Assembly: GCA_032027145.1 (NCBI GenBank)
Contig: JAVSMP010000001.1
Location: forward strand, 1,020,903-1,084,902
Reading direction: 5' to 3'
Length of the DNA: 64,000 bases
Source: Ignavibacterium sp.
Lineage (GTDB): Bacteria; Bacteroidota; Ignavibacteria; Ignavibacteriales; Ignavibacteriaceae
Shown: positions 36,143 to 45,848 of the stretch, piece after piece
Layout: each line of letters starts with the position of its first letter
Numbering within the stretch: position 1 is the stretch's first letter
Translations under genes and position numbers: made by a program
The notes under the pieces: model-generated
What the model saw: only the letters and a program-made list of their open reading frames with translations
Told to the model about the DNA's origin: nothing
Database searches by the model: none

Positions 36143-36231
36143 AATAGAACGCAGATTGAACTGATTAAACGGATATTAATGGATTTAAATCAGTTCTATT
36201 CAGTTACATCCGTTAAATCAGTGTGCCATTG
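36143..36231. repeat. dispersed imperfect palindromic repeat, copy 2 (family A)
   Basis: AATAGAACGCAGATTGAACT, GATTAAACGG... then ATCAGTTCTATTCAGTTACA, TCCGTTAAATCAG-TGTGCCATT. Strongly similar to the copy at 29086-29162 (shared AACTGAT, AAATCAGTT, ATCCG and GTGCCATT blocks) and internally palindromic. It starts 6 bp after the TonB remnant. Confidence 0.7.
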
Positions 36232-36303
36232 TTCTCAAATATTACAGACTTGCAGAAACATTTCTTCCCTTGAATGCTTGTTATTAATTGCTATTTTTAG
36301 ATT

Positions 36304-38142
36304 ATGCTAAAGAAAATTCTTATAACTTTATTTTTGCTTTTTCCTCTACAAGCTCAGCAAAACCAAATGGATCAAAATCTGTTTATGCTTGCTGAGAGCT
36401 ATGAACAACAAGGTGATCTAAACAAAGCGGTTGAGATAATTGAAAACCTTAATCAAAAAGATCCGAATAATGTTCAGTTCTTTAATAAACTTAACACACT
36501 TTACCTTCAGCTTAAAAAATATAACGAATCAGTTTCATTGATTGAAGCCAGAATTAAACTGTCGCCTCAAGATATAAGTCTATATGGAATGCTCGGTTCC
36601 ACATATTACACATCAGGCGATCATGTAAAAGCTTATAAGGTTTGGGAAGATGCTATTAATCAGTTTAAGTCCAATCAGATGGCTATTCGGATCATTTCCA
36701 ACTACGCAATTGAAAAGCGTGATTTTGAAAAGGCTATTGAATACCTGAGTCTTGGCAAAAAGTTATCAAAAGATCCATATTTATTTTCTTATGATCTTGC
36801 AGAACTTTATCAGATTACAATGCGATATCGTGAAGCAGCAAACGAATACTGCGGACTTATAAAAACTAATTCTTCACAATATCAGCAGATTGAAAGCAGA
36901 GTTCTTTCATATTCTAATAAACCTGGTGCGCTTGATGAAACAATTGAAGTAGTAAGAAAATTTAAGAATGAGAATATAAATTTCTCTCATTTACTTGCAA
37001 GGTTACTGATTGAAAAAAAATTATTTAATGATGCGTTTGATATTTATAAAGAAATAGATAAAAAAGGAGATAATCAAGGAATTGAACTCCAATCTTTTGC
37101 TGACTTTGTATATCGTGATGGTACATTTGAAACTGCATTAAATGTTTATGAATATATAATAGATAACTTTAATAATGAACAAATAATTCCACCGGCAAAA
37201 CTTGGTTACGCAAAATCACTCGAGGCATTATTTATAAAAAAATTTAAATCTGATAATCCGGAATGGAAGACATACTTTATTCCGGTTGCTGCTAAAGAAA
37301 GTGATGTTCAGCCTGTTATTGATGCTTATAAAGAAATAATAACTATTTACAACCATTCTGAAGTTGCAATTGAGGCTAATCTAAGGATAGGGATTCTTTA
37401 TGAATACTATCTTAATAACAATGAAAAAGCAAAAGATTATTTTAACAACATAACAGAAAACTATCCTGCGTCGAAATTCGTTTCACTCGCTCTGATTGAA
37501 CTTGGAAATATCTCTATACGAAAATCCCGACTGGATGAAGCAGAAAAATATTTTCAATCAGTTGCAAATCTCCCCAGGGTAAACCAGGATGACAGAGGTT
37601 TTTCAAATTATATGCTTGCACGGATATATTCATTTAAAAATGATTTTGAACAAGCCAGACAAAAGCTGTTTACCGTGATGGATAATCTTAAAGACAATAT
37701 AGCAAATGACGCAATTGAGTTTTCAATTCTATTGAACAATGCAAAAAATGACTCGTCTAATTTATCACTGTATTGTAAAGCAGAATATTTAACCGAACAG
37801 CAAAAATTTGATGAGGCAAAAATTATTTATGATCAGCTTGCTCAAAACCCGCAGGCTTTTATGTTTCACTCATTGGCAAAGATGAGAAGTGCAGAAATGC
37901 AGATTGCAAATAATGATTATTTAAATGCTTTATCAGCACTTAGTTTAATTGTTGAGGAGGCAGAAAAAAATATTTATTCTGATAAAGCTTTATATTTGCA
38001 AGGCAGAATTTATCAGTTTGGTTTTAAGAATAACGACAAAGCAATAGAATCATACGAGAGTCTGCTTATTAAATTTCCAAGGTCACTTTACCTTGATGCA
38101 GCAAGACAAAATATAATTGAATTGAAGAAAAAAATTAGTTAG
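36304..38142 (+). CDS. secreted TPR-repeat protein
   Basis: 612 aa. A signal peptide (residues 1-17, ending LQAQQ) is followed by some ten or more tetratricopeptide repeats along the whole length, e.g. AESYEQQGDLNKAVEIIENL, NTLYLQLKKYNESVSLIEAR, GSTYYTSGDHVKAYKVWEDA, and in the C-terminal half LIELGNISIRKSRLDEAEKY. The C-terminal repeats resemble the YbgF/BamD-like type (GRIYQFGFKNNDKAIESYESLL). It probably scaffolds envelope proteins. clpX starts 8 bp after its stop, so the two share a transcript. Confidence 0.85.
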   Translation: MLKKILITLFLLFPLQAQQNQMDQNLFMLAESYEQQGDLNKAVEIIENLNQKDPNNVQFFNKLNTLYLQLKKYNESVSLIEARIKLSPQDISLYGMLGSTYYTSGDHVKAYKVWEDAINQFKSNQMAIRIISNYAIEKRDFEKAIEYLSLGKKLSKDPYLFSYDLAELYQITMRYREAANEYCGLIKTNSSQYQQIESRVLSYSNKPGALDETIEVVRKFKNENINFSHLLARLLIEKKLFNDAFDIYKEIDKKGDNQGIELQSFADFVYRDGTFETALNVYEYIIDNFNNEQIIPPAKLGYAKSLEALFIKKFKSDNPEWKTYFIPVAAKESDVQPVIDAYKEIITIYNHSEVAIEANLRIGILYEYYLNNNEKAKDYFNNITENYPASKFVSLALIELGNISIRKSRLDEAEKYFQSVANLPRVNQDDRGFSNYMLARIYSFKNDFEQARQKLFTVMDNLKDNIANDAIEFSILLNNAKNDSSNLSLYCKAEYLTEQQKFDEAKIIYDQLAQNPQAFMFHSLAKMRSAEMQIANNDYLNALSALSLIVEEAEKNIYSDKALYLQGRIYQFGFKNNDKAIESYESLLIKFPRSLYLDAARQNIIELKKKIS

Positions 38143-38150
38143 GATAAACA

Positions 38151-39401
38151 ATGTCTAAAAAACCGGGACAAAAAATAGTTAAGTGTTCTTTCTGTGGAAG
38201 AGATGGAAATGAAGTCGGAAGTATGATTGCAGGACCCGATGTTTATATTTGTGATATTTGTATAGGAAGCAGTGTTGATATTCTTAAGAACAACTTAGCG
38301 GCGGTAGCAAATCAAAAACAAAGTAAATGGACAAAACACTCCCCGGAAACTATTAAGAAAGCACTTGATGAATATGTAATTGGACAGGAAAGAGCTAAGA
38401 AAGTTTTAGCTGTTGCTGTTTATAATCATTATAAAAGAATTGGATCCAGAACAACTTTTTTTGAGCTTGATGATGTTGAAATTGAAAAGAGTAATATTCT
38501 TTTAATCGGACCAACCGGCGTTGGTAAAACATTACTTGCCCAAACTCTTGCTAAAACTCTGGATGTTCCGTTTGCAATTGCTGATGCAACAACTTTAACA
38601 GAAGCAGGTTATGTTGGCGATGATGTTGAATCAGTTCTTGTTCATTTATTACAAGCTGCTGATTATAATTTAGAGCGGGCACAAAAAGGAATTGTTTATA
38701 TCGATGAGATAGATAAGATTGCGCGCAAAAGTGAAAGTACATCAATAACTCGTGATGTATCCGGTGAAGGTGTACAGCAGGCATTGTTAAAAATATTAGA
38801 AGGCACCATTGCCGGCATTCCTCCTAAAGGCGGAAGAAAACATCCTGAGCAAAGTTTAATTAATCTTAACACAAAAAATATACTGTTTATTGTGGGCGGT
38901 GCTTTTGATGGAATAGATAAAATTATTGCAAAAAGATTGAATGAAAACAGAATGGGTTTTTCTTCAGACTTAAAAGAAAAAACAAAAGATGAAGACCTTG
39001 TTTCACTTATACAGCCCGAAGACTTGTTAAAGTTTGGTTTGATTCCTGAATTAATTGGCAGACTTCCCGTTGCTGCTCCGCTTCATCAGCTTACAAAAGA
39101 AGCAATGCGTAATATTTTAACCGAGCCAAAGAACGCTATAATCAAGCAGTATAAAAAACTGTTTTTAATGGAAGGTGTTGAACTTGAATTTGATCCTTTT
39201 TCTCTGGATGCAATAGTTGAAAAGGCAATGGAAAGAAAAACCGGTGCACGCGCATTACGTTCTATTGTCGAAAACTTTATGCTTGATATAATGTATGATC
39301 TGCCTGCTAAAAAAAATATAGAAAAATGTATTATCACCAGAGATGTAGTTGAAAAAAACTCAGAACCGATATTTATAAAATCAGATGCTAAGTCTGCCTG
39401 A
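38151..39401 (+). CDS. clpX: ClpX, ATP-dependent protease ATP-binding subunit
   Basis: 416 aa. N-terminal C4 zinc-binding domain (Cys12, Cys15, Cys34, Cys37), Walker A GPTGVGKT (residues 120-127), Walker [11 protein letters not shown], pore loop GYVGDD, RKH loop GGRKHPEQ, sensor region and C-terminal D2 small domain ([18 protein letters not shown]). It unfolds substrates for ClpP; no clpP is in view, so the partner gene lies elsewhere. It is directly behind the TPR gene rather than the usual clpP-clpX pair. Confidence 0.98.
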   Translation: MSKKPGQKIVKCSFCGRDGNEVGSMIAGPDVYICDICIGSSVDILKNNLAAVANQKQSKWTKHSPETIKKALDEYVIGQERAKKVLAVAVYNHYKRIGSRTTFFELDDVEIEKSNILLIGPTGVGKTLLAQTLAKTLDVPFAIADATTLTEAGYVGDDVESVLVHLLQAADYNLERAQKGIVYIDEIDKIARKSESTSITRDVSGEGVQQALLKILEGTIAGIPPKGGRKHPEQSLINLNTKNILFIVGGAFDGIDKIIAKRLNENRMGFSSDLKEKTKDEDLVSLIQPEDLLKFGLIPELIGRLPVAAPLHQLTKEAMRNILTEPKNAIIKQYKKLFLMEGVELEFDPFSLDAIVEKAMERKTGARALRSIVENFMLDIMYDLPAKKNIEKCIITRDVVEKNSEPIFIKSDAKSA

Positions 39402-39516
39402 TTGATACTAAGAAAGTTATTCGTGCTTGCCGCTGTTATAGCGAAATACAATCTTTTTATCTGGTTATCAGATTGCTTCTTTGCCGGCATTTGCGTTCAG
39501 CGATTTTTATTGTAAG

Positions 39517-40782
39517 ATGAAAAACATAATTATTTACATATCTCTGCTGTTCATTTTATTTTCAGCTCAGTTTTATTCTCAAAACAAAATTTTTATCCCG
39601 ATGGATCTTAGACAGACAGATCATCTTAAAGCTTATGGGATTACTTTTCACGCATTGGAGAATGGCTTAAAAGCCGACTGGCTGTTAAACTATCGGGGCG
39701 GTTCTTTTTTAATTGACCAGTCAGATAAAGTAGTTTCAGAGTGCCTGATAGAAGAAGTGTACTTTGAACAGATAAGTCTTGCTCAGGCTTCGCTGATTTA
39801 TTCTGAAGTTCAGAGTGAAGACAACAATATGGATGTTGTAAGATTAGAAAAAGCGCCAAAGATTGCTGTTTATGTGCCGCCGGGGTTTTCACCCTGGGAT
39901 GATGCTGTTACTCTTGCACTGGAATATGCCAAGGTAAAATATGACAAGGTTTGGAATGATGAAATCCTTCGAGGTGATTTGGAAAAATATGATTGGCTGC
40001 ATCTGCATCACGAAGATTTTACTGGACAGTATGGCAAGTTTTACGCAAGTTTCAACAATGCACAATGGTATATTGATCAGCAGATTATGTATGAAAATAA
40101 TGCGAAGAAAAACGGATTCAATAAAGTTTCTGAGATGATGAAAGCTGTTTCTTTAACGATAAAAAATTTTGTTGGACAGGGAGGATTTTTATTTGCTATG
40201 TGCAGCGCAACAGATTCTTATGATATATCTCTTGCAGCAGAAGATGTTGATATTTGTGCACCGGTTTTTGACGGTGATGCTGCTGATCCTGAAGCACAAA
40301 GCAAACTGGACTTTTCTAAAACTCTTGCTTTTAGTGATTTTAAATTAGAAATGAATCCGTATGTTTATGAATACAGCGATATTGATATTCAGCCTGTGGA
40401 AATTGGGTTACAACAAAATGATTACTTTACTTTATTTGAGTTTTCCGCCAAGTATGATCCCGTACCGACAATGTTAACACAAGACCATGCAAACGTAATT
40501 AAAGGTTTTATGGGACAAACAAGTATGTTCAGGAAAAACCTGATTAAAAATTCAGTAGTAATATTAGCAGAAAGACAAGGAACCAATCAGGTTAAATATA
40601 TTCATGGAAATTTCGGAAGAGGAACATTTACTTTTTATGGCGGTCACGATCCTGAAGATTATCAGCATGTAGTAGGAGACCCGCCGACTGATTTAAGTTT
40701 ATACAAGAATTCACCGGGATACAGATTAATACTAAATAATATTTTATTTCCTGCAGCAACCAAGAAAAAACAAAAGACATAA
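39517..40782 (+). CDS. periplasmic protein of the type often labelled asparagine synthetase B in Bacteroidota
   Basis: 421 aa from ATG 39517 (MKNIIIYISLLFILFSAQFY signal peptide); a TTG 36 bp upstream would spoil the signal sequence. It contains FIPMDLRQTDHLKAYGITF, ADWLLNYRGGSF, PPGFSPWDDAVTLALEYAKV and DWLHLHHEDFTGQYGKFY. From memory, secreted homologues across Bacteroidota carry this name, but no glutaminase or AMP-forming synthetase motif is visible and the protein is exported, so the label is not credible. The C-terminal half (GRGTFTFYGGHDPEDYQHVV) resembles a glutamine-amidotransferase-like fold. Function unknown. Confidence 0.65.
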   Translation: MKNIIIYISLLFILFSAQFYSQNKIFIPMDLRQTDHLKAYGITFHALENGLKADWLLNYRGGSFLIDQSDKVVSECLIEEVYFEQISLAQASLIYSEVQSEDNNMDVVRLEKAPKIAVYVPPGFSPWDDAVTLALEYAKVKYDKVWNDEILRGDLEKYDWLHLHHEDFTGQYGKFYASFNNAQWYIDQQIMYENNAKKNGFNKVSEMMKAVSLTIKNFVGQGGFLFAMCSATDSYDISLAAEDVDICAPVFDGDAADPEAQSKLDFSKTLAFSDFKLEMNPYVYEYSDIDIQPVEIGLQQNDYFTLFEFSAKYDPVPTMLTQDHANVIKGFMGQTSMFRKNLIKNSVVILAERQGTNQVKYIHGNFGRGTFTFYGGHDPEDYQHVVGDPPTDLSLYKNSPGYRLILNNILFPAATKKKQKT

Positions 40783-40947
40783 AAAAATGAATCTGATGTC
40801 TGTTATCCAGTAATGTGTTTTTATAATAAGCTGCATCAGTGCAGAGTTTATTCTGCCTGTTACTTGTTAAAATTATTTGGACTTGTTCTTTAATCATTTC
40901 CTCAGATTGAAGATCAAGCTGCAGAGAGTTATAGAGAGTATAGAAAA

Positions 40948-41604
40948 ATGAAAACCATAAAAATTAAAAACAGTAGTAAAGAAATTACAATTGGAAAGAT
41001 AGTCTGCGTTGGGAGAAATTATGCTGAACACGCTCAGGAACTTGGTAACAAGATTCCGGAGAAACCTGTTGTATTTTTAAAAACAGTTACATCTGTTATT
41101 TATTCAGGAGATAAAATTGTATGTCCTTCGTATTCAAATGATATGCACCATGAGACTGAGCTTGTACTGCTGATTGGGGAAGCGATCAAAGATGCTGATC
41201 TTGAAACATCTGAAAAAGCAATTACCGGATATGGAATTGGTTTGGATATGACTTTGCGGGATGTTCAATCGGAGCTTAAAAAGAAAGGATATCCCTGGAC
41301 AACTGCAAAATGTTTTGATACTTCTACTGTACTTTCAGAGTTTATAGAAAAAACTTCTTATCAATTAACCCTTGAAGAAACCATTTCATTAAAAGTAAAT
41401 GGTGAATACAGACAAAAAGATCAATTAAGTAAAATGCTTCATAAACCTGCAGAGATCGTTCAATACATTTCCTCTCTGATGAAACTTGAGTTTGGTGATT
41501 TGATTTTTACTGGAACACCTAAAGGAGTAAATAAAGTTGTAAGCGGTGATAAATTAACCGCTGAACTCAATGGATTATTAAAACTTGAATGCTCGGTAAG
41601 ATGA
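40948..41604 (+). CDS. fumarylacetoacetate hydrolase (FAH) family protein
   Basis: 218 aa. N-terminal KIVCVGRNYAEHAQELGN, then metal-ligand region HHETELVLLIG, GYGIGLDMTLRDVQ, KCFDTSTVLSEF and C-terminal DLIFTGTPKGVNKVVSGD. This is the short FAHD1/YcgM-like form (acylpyruvase or oxaloacetate decarboxylase/tautomerase in characterised members). The substrate cannot be assigned. The stop is directly adjacent to the ruvA stop on the opposite strand with no intergenic base. Confidence 0.9.
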   Translation: MKTIKIKNSSKEITIGKIVCVGRNYAEHAQELGNKIPEKPVVFLKTVTSVIYSGDKIVCPSYSNDMHHETELVLLIGEAIKDADLETSEKAITGYGIGLDMTLRDVQSELKKKGYPWTTAKCFDTSTVLSEFIEKTSYQLTLEETISLKVNGEYRQKDQLSKMLHKPAEIVQYISSLMKLEFGDLIFTGTPKGVNKVVSGDKLTAELNGLLKLECSVR

Positions 41605-42183
41605 TTATTTATTCAATTCTGACAGGGCTTTTCTTATAAGCTCTTCTAAGGAGTAATTTGGATTTTCAGAAAGCAGATCTCTTATAACTTTATCACTTAT
41701 TTGTCTTTGATAACCCAGCGTAGATAACGCTGCAACAGCTTCTTCTTTTGCTGATGATACTTTTACTTCTCCATCAGCTTTAATTGAGTCAACCTTATTT
41801 CTTAATTCCAGAACAATTCGTTCTGCAGTTTTTCTGCCGATGCCGGGGATAGCAATAAGTCTTGAAATATTTCCATTGCTGATAGCTTCTTTCAAATCAT
41901 CAACAACAATACCCGATAATATCCCCATACTTACTTTAGGTCCAATGCCGCTAACAGAAATTAAAAGCTCAAACATATCTTTTTCGGATTGGGTATAAAA
42001 ACCAAACAGAGTAATAGAATCTTCTTTGACATTTGTGAAAATAAAAAGTGAAACAGATTCTTTTTCAGAAATCTTTTCAAATGTGTTAACAGATATGTTT
42101 ACAGAATAACCAACACCATTAACATCAAGCAAAATCTGTGTGGGTTTTGATGAAATTATTTTTCCTGTAAGATAGCCAATCAT
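41605..42183 (-). CDS. ruvA: Holliday junction branch migration protein RuvA
   Basis: 192 aa. N-terminal OB fold (MIGYLTGKIISSKPTQILLD), helix-hairpin-helix pairs (LLISVSGIGPKVSMGIL and RLIAIPGIGRKTAERIVLEL) and a C-terminal three-helix domain III (AVAALSTLGYQRQISDKVI) that contacts RuvB. It starts 3 bp after ruvC, so the two are cotranscribed. ruvB is not in the window. Confidence 0.97.
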   Translation of the reverse strand: MIGYLTGKIISSKPTQILLDVNGVGYSVNISVNTFEKISEKESVSLFIFTNVKEDSITLFGFYTQSEKDMFELLISVSGIGPKVSMGILSGIVVDDLKEAISNGNISRLIAIPGIGRKTAERIVLELRNKVDSIKADGEVKVSSAKEEAVAALSTLGYQRQISDKVIRDLLSENPNYSLEELIRKALSELNK

Positions 42184-42186
42184 ATC

Positions 42187-42723
42187 TTATTCAATAACTC
42201 TTTCCGGATATGCTTCAATAAAGGATTTCCAGTCTTTTGTTTTTTTTAATGGGATCTTTTTCCTGAAAGCGTGGCAAAGTGCAATTGCAAGTGCATCACT
42301 TTCATCAACTTTAATTTTTTCTGATTTAATATTAAGTAAAGTTTTAATCATATATAAAACCTGATCTTTGCTTGCAGAGCCTTTTCCCACAACTGATTTT
42401 TTTACTTCCCGGGGTGAATACTCGCTGGTAGGAATATTATTATGCAATGCACATAAGATTGAAACACCTCTGGCATAACCGATCTTCATTGCTGATTGAA
42501 CATTCTTTCCATAAAACGCAGTTTCAATTGCAAACTCATCAGGCTTATGGCGTTTAATAATTTTGCCAAGTTCTTTGTAAATAATTTCCAAGCGATATGG
42601 TATTGGTTTATCAGATGGAAGGTTAATTGATCCGCTGGCGATTTTTAAAAAACTGTTATTGGTATATCTGATAACACCATAACCGGTTATTCTTGTCCCC
42701 GGATCTATACCTAAGATGATCAT
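42187..42723 (-). CDS. ruvC: Holliday junction resolvase RuvC
   Basis: 178 aa. The RNase H-fold catalytic acids are visible: Asp7 in ILGIDPGTRITGYG, Glu in FAIETAFYGKN, and Asp residues in VDESDALAIALCH. It cuts four-way junctions held by RuvAB. It lies between yebC and ruvA on the minus strand (75 bp and 3 bp gaps). A C-terminal tail of about 20 residues (KKTKDWKSFIEAYPERV) extends beyond the usual end. Confidence 0.97.
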   Translation of the reverse strand: MIILGIDPGTRITGYGVIRYTNNSFLKIASGSINLPSDKPIPYRLEIIYKELGKIIKRHKPDEFAIETAFYGKNVQSAMKIGYARGVSILCALHNNIPTSEYSPREVKKSVVGKGSASKDQVLYMIKTLLNIKSEKIKVDESDALAIALCHAFRKKIPLKKTKDWKSFIEAYPERVIE

Positions 42724-42798
42724 AAAGCAGTGTTAAACTGGTTTAAAAATAAATTCCCACATGTGTGGGAATAAAAAAGTTTTCTGAAACTCAGAAGT

Positions 42799-43521
42799 TT
42801 ATTCGATAAAATCAGCGTTGGAGTAAACATTCTGCACATCATCAATATCCTCTAATACTTCAATAATTTTCATCGCTTTTTCAGCATCCTCTCCTTTTAC
42901 CTCAATCAGGTTTTTTGCAATCCACTGGAGTGATGCATTTTCAACAGTAAAGTTTTTTTCTACAAGCGCTCTTCTAACAGGTTCAAATGATTCAACTGAA
43001 GTTTGAACTTCAAAAAAATCATCCTGAGTTGAAAGGTCATCTGCTCCTGCCTCTAAAATTATCTCCATAACATCATCTTCATTTTTACCTGCAGCAGGCA
43101 TTGTGATTATACCTTTTCTATCAAACATCCAGGCAACCGAACCGGTTTCACCCATTGAACCGCCATGTTTGCTAAATAAATGTCTTACCTCTGCAACAGT
43201 TCTGTTTTTATTATCAGTTGCAACTTCAACCAAAATTGCGATTCCAGCCGGTCCATATCCTTCATAGGTTAATTCGTGATAGGTTACTCCCTCAAGTTCG
43301 CCGGTAGCTTTTTTAATAGCACGCTCAATATTATCCATTGGCATATTCTGTGCTTTTGCATTATCAATTGCTAAGCGTAATCTTGGGTTACCCGCAGGAT
43401 CTCCGCCCGCCCGTGCAGCAATTGTAATTTCTTTAATAAGCTTTGTAAAAATTTTTCCTCTTTTAGTATCGAGAACAGCTTTTTTTCTTTTTATTGTTGC
43501 CCACTTTGAGTGTCCTGACAT
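42799..43521 (-). CDS. yebC: YebC/PmpR-family protein (TACO1-like)
   Basis: 240 aa. The N-terminus MSGHSKWATIKRKKAVLDTKRGKIFTKL is nearly invariant in the family. GPAGIAILVEVATDNKNRT and KHGGSMGETGSVAWMFDRKG fit the second and third domains. Relatives act as transcription regulators or relieve ribosome stalling. It often lies next to ruvCA, as here, and is 10 bp downstream of recJ. Confidence 0.97.
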   Translation of the reverse strand: MSGHSKWATIKRKKAVLDTKRGKIFTKLIKEITIAARAGGDPAGNPRLRLAIDNAKAQNMPMDNIERAIKKATGELEGVTYHELTYEGYGPAGIAILVEVATDNKNRTVAEVRHLFSKHGGSMGETGSVAWMFDRKGIITMPAAGKNEDDVMEIILEAGADDLSTQDDFFEVQTSVESFEPVRRALVEKNFTVENASLQWIAKNLIEVKGEDAEKAMKIIEVLEDIDDVQNVYSNADFIE

Positions 43522-43531
43522 CCCAAATCTC

Positions 43532-45256
43532 CTAACTTTCTTTTTCTGATAGTCTTAAATCTTTTAATCTTAATTGGGGATAGGTTCTGCTATCCCTGAC
43601 AGTTTTATCAATTGTATATACAATATCAACACTTGTATTTTTTTTCAGGAACAAATCTAAATACTCACGCATATTAAAGCCAATAGCATCAAATACCTTA
43701 TCACTGTTTTTTTGTTTAAAACTTGCCATAATATGGTTATTACCAACTATCCGCGCGGTGTTACTTAATTCAACATTTTCAGTAAGAAAAACCGGTCTCA
43801 TATTCTCTGGACCAAATGGTGCAAACTGATCAAGAATTCGTAAAAACTTTGGAGTGATATCAGAAAATTTGATCTTTGTATCAATTAAAACCTCCGGCAG
43901 AAGGTCGTCTTCATTTATAGATTCTTTTACTATCTGATTAAATTTATCTTTAAACTCCTGAAGTTTATCTAACTCAACTGCCAATCCTGCTGCAGCCTGA
44001 TGACCACCAAAATGGATGAGCATGTCTTCACATTTTTGAAGTGCTTCATAAATATTAAAATTGGTTATACTTCTGGCAGAGCCCTTTGCAATTCCATCAA
44101 TGGTTGTCAGCATAATTGTTGGTCGGTAATATTTTTCAACTAATCTTGAAGCAACGATACCAATAACTCCCGGATGCCACTCTTCCTGATGTAATACAAT
44201 TGCAAGTTCGTTATCAAAATCAACCGAATTTTCTACAAGCTGAAGTGCATTATCAAAAGTATCGACATCAATTTTTCTTCTTTCATAATTTTCAGATTCC
44301 AGAACTTTTGCCATTGTTCTTGCTTCATCAATACTTTCGCTAATTAACAATTCAACTGCTCTTCTGGCATCACCTAATCTGCCGACGGCATTAATCCTTG
44401 GTGCAATTGTAAATACTATTTGTCCGGAATTTAAATTACCGGTCTGCAAACTGCTGGATTCTATCAACGCTAATATTCCCGGTCGCGGGTTTGTATTTAT
44501 TTTATCTAATCCTTCTTTAACCAGTATTCTGTTTTCATCAATTAGCGGAACGATATCAGCGGCAGCGGCTAGTGCAACAAGATCAAGATATTTTAACGGC
44601 ATTTCTCTTTTACCGATTTTTTCGGCAACTCCCTGAGCTAACTTAAAAGCAACACCGGCACCAGATAAATAATCAAACGGATATTGGCATTGTGGTTTAA
44701 GCGGATCTAATACTGCTAGCGCATTTGGTAATTCATCTTTTGGCTGATGATGATCGCAGATTATAACATCCATCCCTAATTGATTTGCATAATCAGTTTC
44801 TTCAATTGCTGTAATACCACAATCTACTGTAATAAGCAGTTTAGCATTATAGCTGGATTTTATTGCATCAATACCTTCCTTTGATAATCCATAACCTTCG
44901 TTTAATCTTCTGGGGATATAAAAATCAACATTTGCACCCAGCTTTTGTAAAAACATATAGAGCAATGCTGTAGCGCAGGTTCCATCAACATCATAATCAC
45001 CATAGATACAAATCGGATGATTTTCGGTAAGTGCCCGTATAACCCGCTTTGCAGCATTTTCCATACCGTTCATCAGGTATGGATCGTGCAATGAATCTAA
45101 GGAAGGTCTGAAAAAATTTTTTGCTTGAGTGAAAGTTTTGATCTCTCTGAAGAATAGTAGTTTAGCTAAGACTTCGGAAATGTTTAGTGAGTCAGCAATA
45201 TCCTTTAATGAATTTATGTCTTCAACTTCTCTGATTTTCCAGCGTTTATTTAACAT
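43532..45256 (-). CDS. recJ: single-stranded-DNA-specific exonuclease RecJ
   Basis: 574 aa. DHH-family motifs: YGDYDVDGTCATALLY (Asp-rich motif I), VDCG and VIICDHHQP (DHH motif III), NAVGRLGDARRAVEL, and DHHA1 motif HFGGHQAAAGLAV; the C-terminal OB domain follows (FLTENVELSNTARIVGNNHI). It degrades 5' single-stranded DNA in repair and recombination. First coding gene of the recJ-yebC-ruvC-ruvA run. Start MLNKRWKIREVEDI is the first ATG. Confidence 0.96.
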   Translation of the reverse strand: MLNKRWKIREVEDINSLKDIADSLNISEVLAKLLFFREIKTFTQAKNFFRPSLDSLHDPYLMNGMENAAKRVIRALTENHPICIYGDYDVDGTCATALLYMFLQKLGANVDFYIPRRLNEGYGLSKEGIDAIKSSYNAKLLITVDCGITAIEETDYANQLGMDVIICDHHQPKDELPNALAVLDPLKPQCQYPFDYLSGAGVAFKLAQGVAEKIGKREMPLKYLDLVALAAAADIVPLIDENRILVKEGLDKINTNPRPGILALIESSSLQTGNLNSGQIVFTIAPRINAVGRLGDARRAVELLISESIDEARTMAKVLESENYERRKIDVDTFDNALQLVENSVDFDNELAIVLHQEEWHPGVIGIVASRLVEKYYRPTIMLTTIDGIAKGSARSITNFNIYEALQKCEDMLIHFGGHQAAAGLAVELDKLQEFKDKFNQIVKESINEDDLLPEVLIDTKIKFSDITPKFLRILDQFAPFGPENMRPVFLTENVELSNTARIVGNNHIMASFKQKNSDKVFDAIGFNMREYLDLFLKKNTSVDIVYTIDKTVRDSRTYPQLRLKDLRLSEKES

Positions 45257-45297
45257 AAAAGAATTAATTATATTTTATAAGAACACATCAAATAAAA

Positions 45298-45702
45298 CAA
45301 TCCTGTAAGCCGAATTTTGTAACCCCGACAATTAGTCGGAGCGGCAATTATTTATCTTACTTTACCGTTACCGATAAAGTTTAGCGGTCCACCCAAAAAT
45401 CCAACCAGCAATTAAGCATTAGTTCAAAGCGAACAACTTTGTCCCGATGAATCGGGAAGATTTTTTTACTTGACCTTGCTTCAGGTGTGGTTTGCAAAGC
45501 ACTTAACATTACTGTTAAGCCGGTGAGCTTTTACCTCGCCTTTTCACCTTTTCCCTGAATTACTTCAAGGTAGTTTATTTTCTGTTGCACTTTCAGTCGA
45601 AAATAGATTGCTCCATTTACGCCCGGGTGTTACCCGGCACCTTGTTCTGTGAAGTTCGGACTTTCCTCCCACCGGCAAACCGGAGAGCAATTGCCCGGAT
45701 TG
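45298..45702 (-). ncRNA. rnpB: RNase P RNA, bacterial class A
   Basis: On the minus strand the 5' part reads GGGAGGAAAGTCCGAACTTC with ACAGAACAAGGTGCCGGGTA, the conserved CR-I/P4 region of bacterial RNase P RNA. The 3' part has AAATTCGGCTTACAGGATTG. The P1 helix can be drawn from the ends: CAATCC at the 5' end (45697-45702) with GGATTG at the 3' end (45298-45303). About 405 nt, a normal length. It lies between recJ and the zinc-ribbon protein gene, all on the minus strand. Confidence 0.96.
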
Positions 45703-45720
45703 AATTATTTGATTATTCTT

Positions 45721-45756
45721 TAAATTTGAACCGGCATCTCTGCCAATTCAGCCAAT
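45721..45756 (-). pseudogene. tRNA-Leu-like remnant lacking the anticodon region
   Basis: Minus strand: ATTGGCTGAATTGGCAGA, typical of a leucine-tRNA D-arm (GTGGCTGAATTGGCAGACG-type), followed immediately by GATGCCGGTTCAAATTTA, typical of the T-arm (GTGCCGGTTCAAGTCC). The roughly 45 nt that normally hold the anticodon and variable arms are absent. It cannot be a functional tRNA. It ends 19 bp upstream of the rnpB 5' end. Confidence 0.4.
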
Positions 45757-45848
45757 TACAAAGTGATAGTTATTGAATATGATTTAATGAGAATTTTAAC
45801 TGACGGAATATAATAAAATTATTACGATTTTTTCAGATTAAAAATGAT

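Noticed and set aside
35931-36143. 70-codon minus-strand frame
   Set aside because: It is antisense to the clear TonB remnant, which explains its open frame.
39402-39516. Hairpin CAATCT/AGATTG after clpX as a terminator
   Set aside because: Weak AT-rich stem without a following T-run on the plus strand.
45585-45776. 63-codon plus-strand frame
   Set aside because: It lies antisense within the RNase P RNA and its upstream region.
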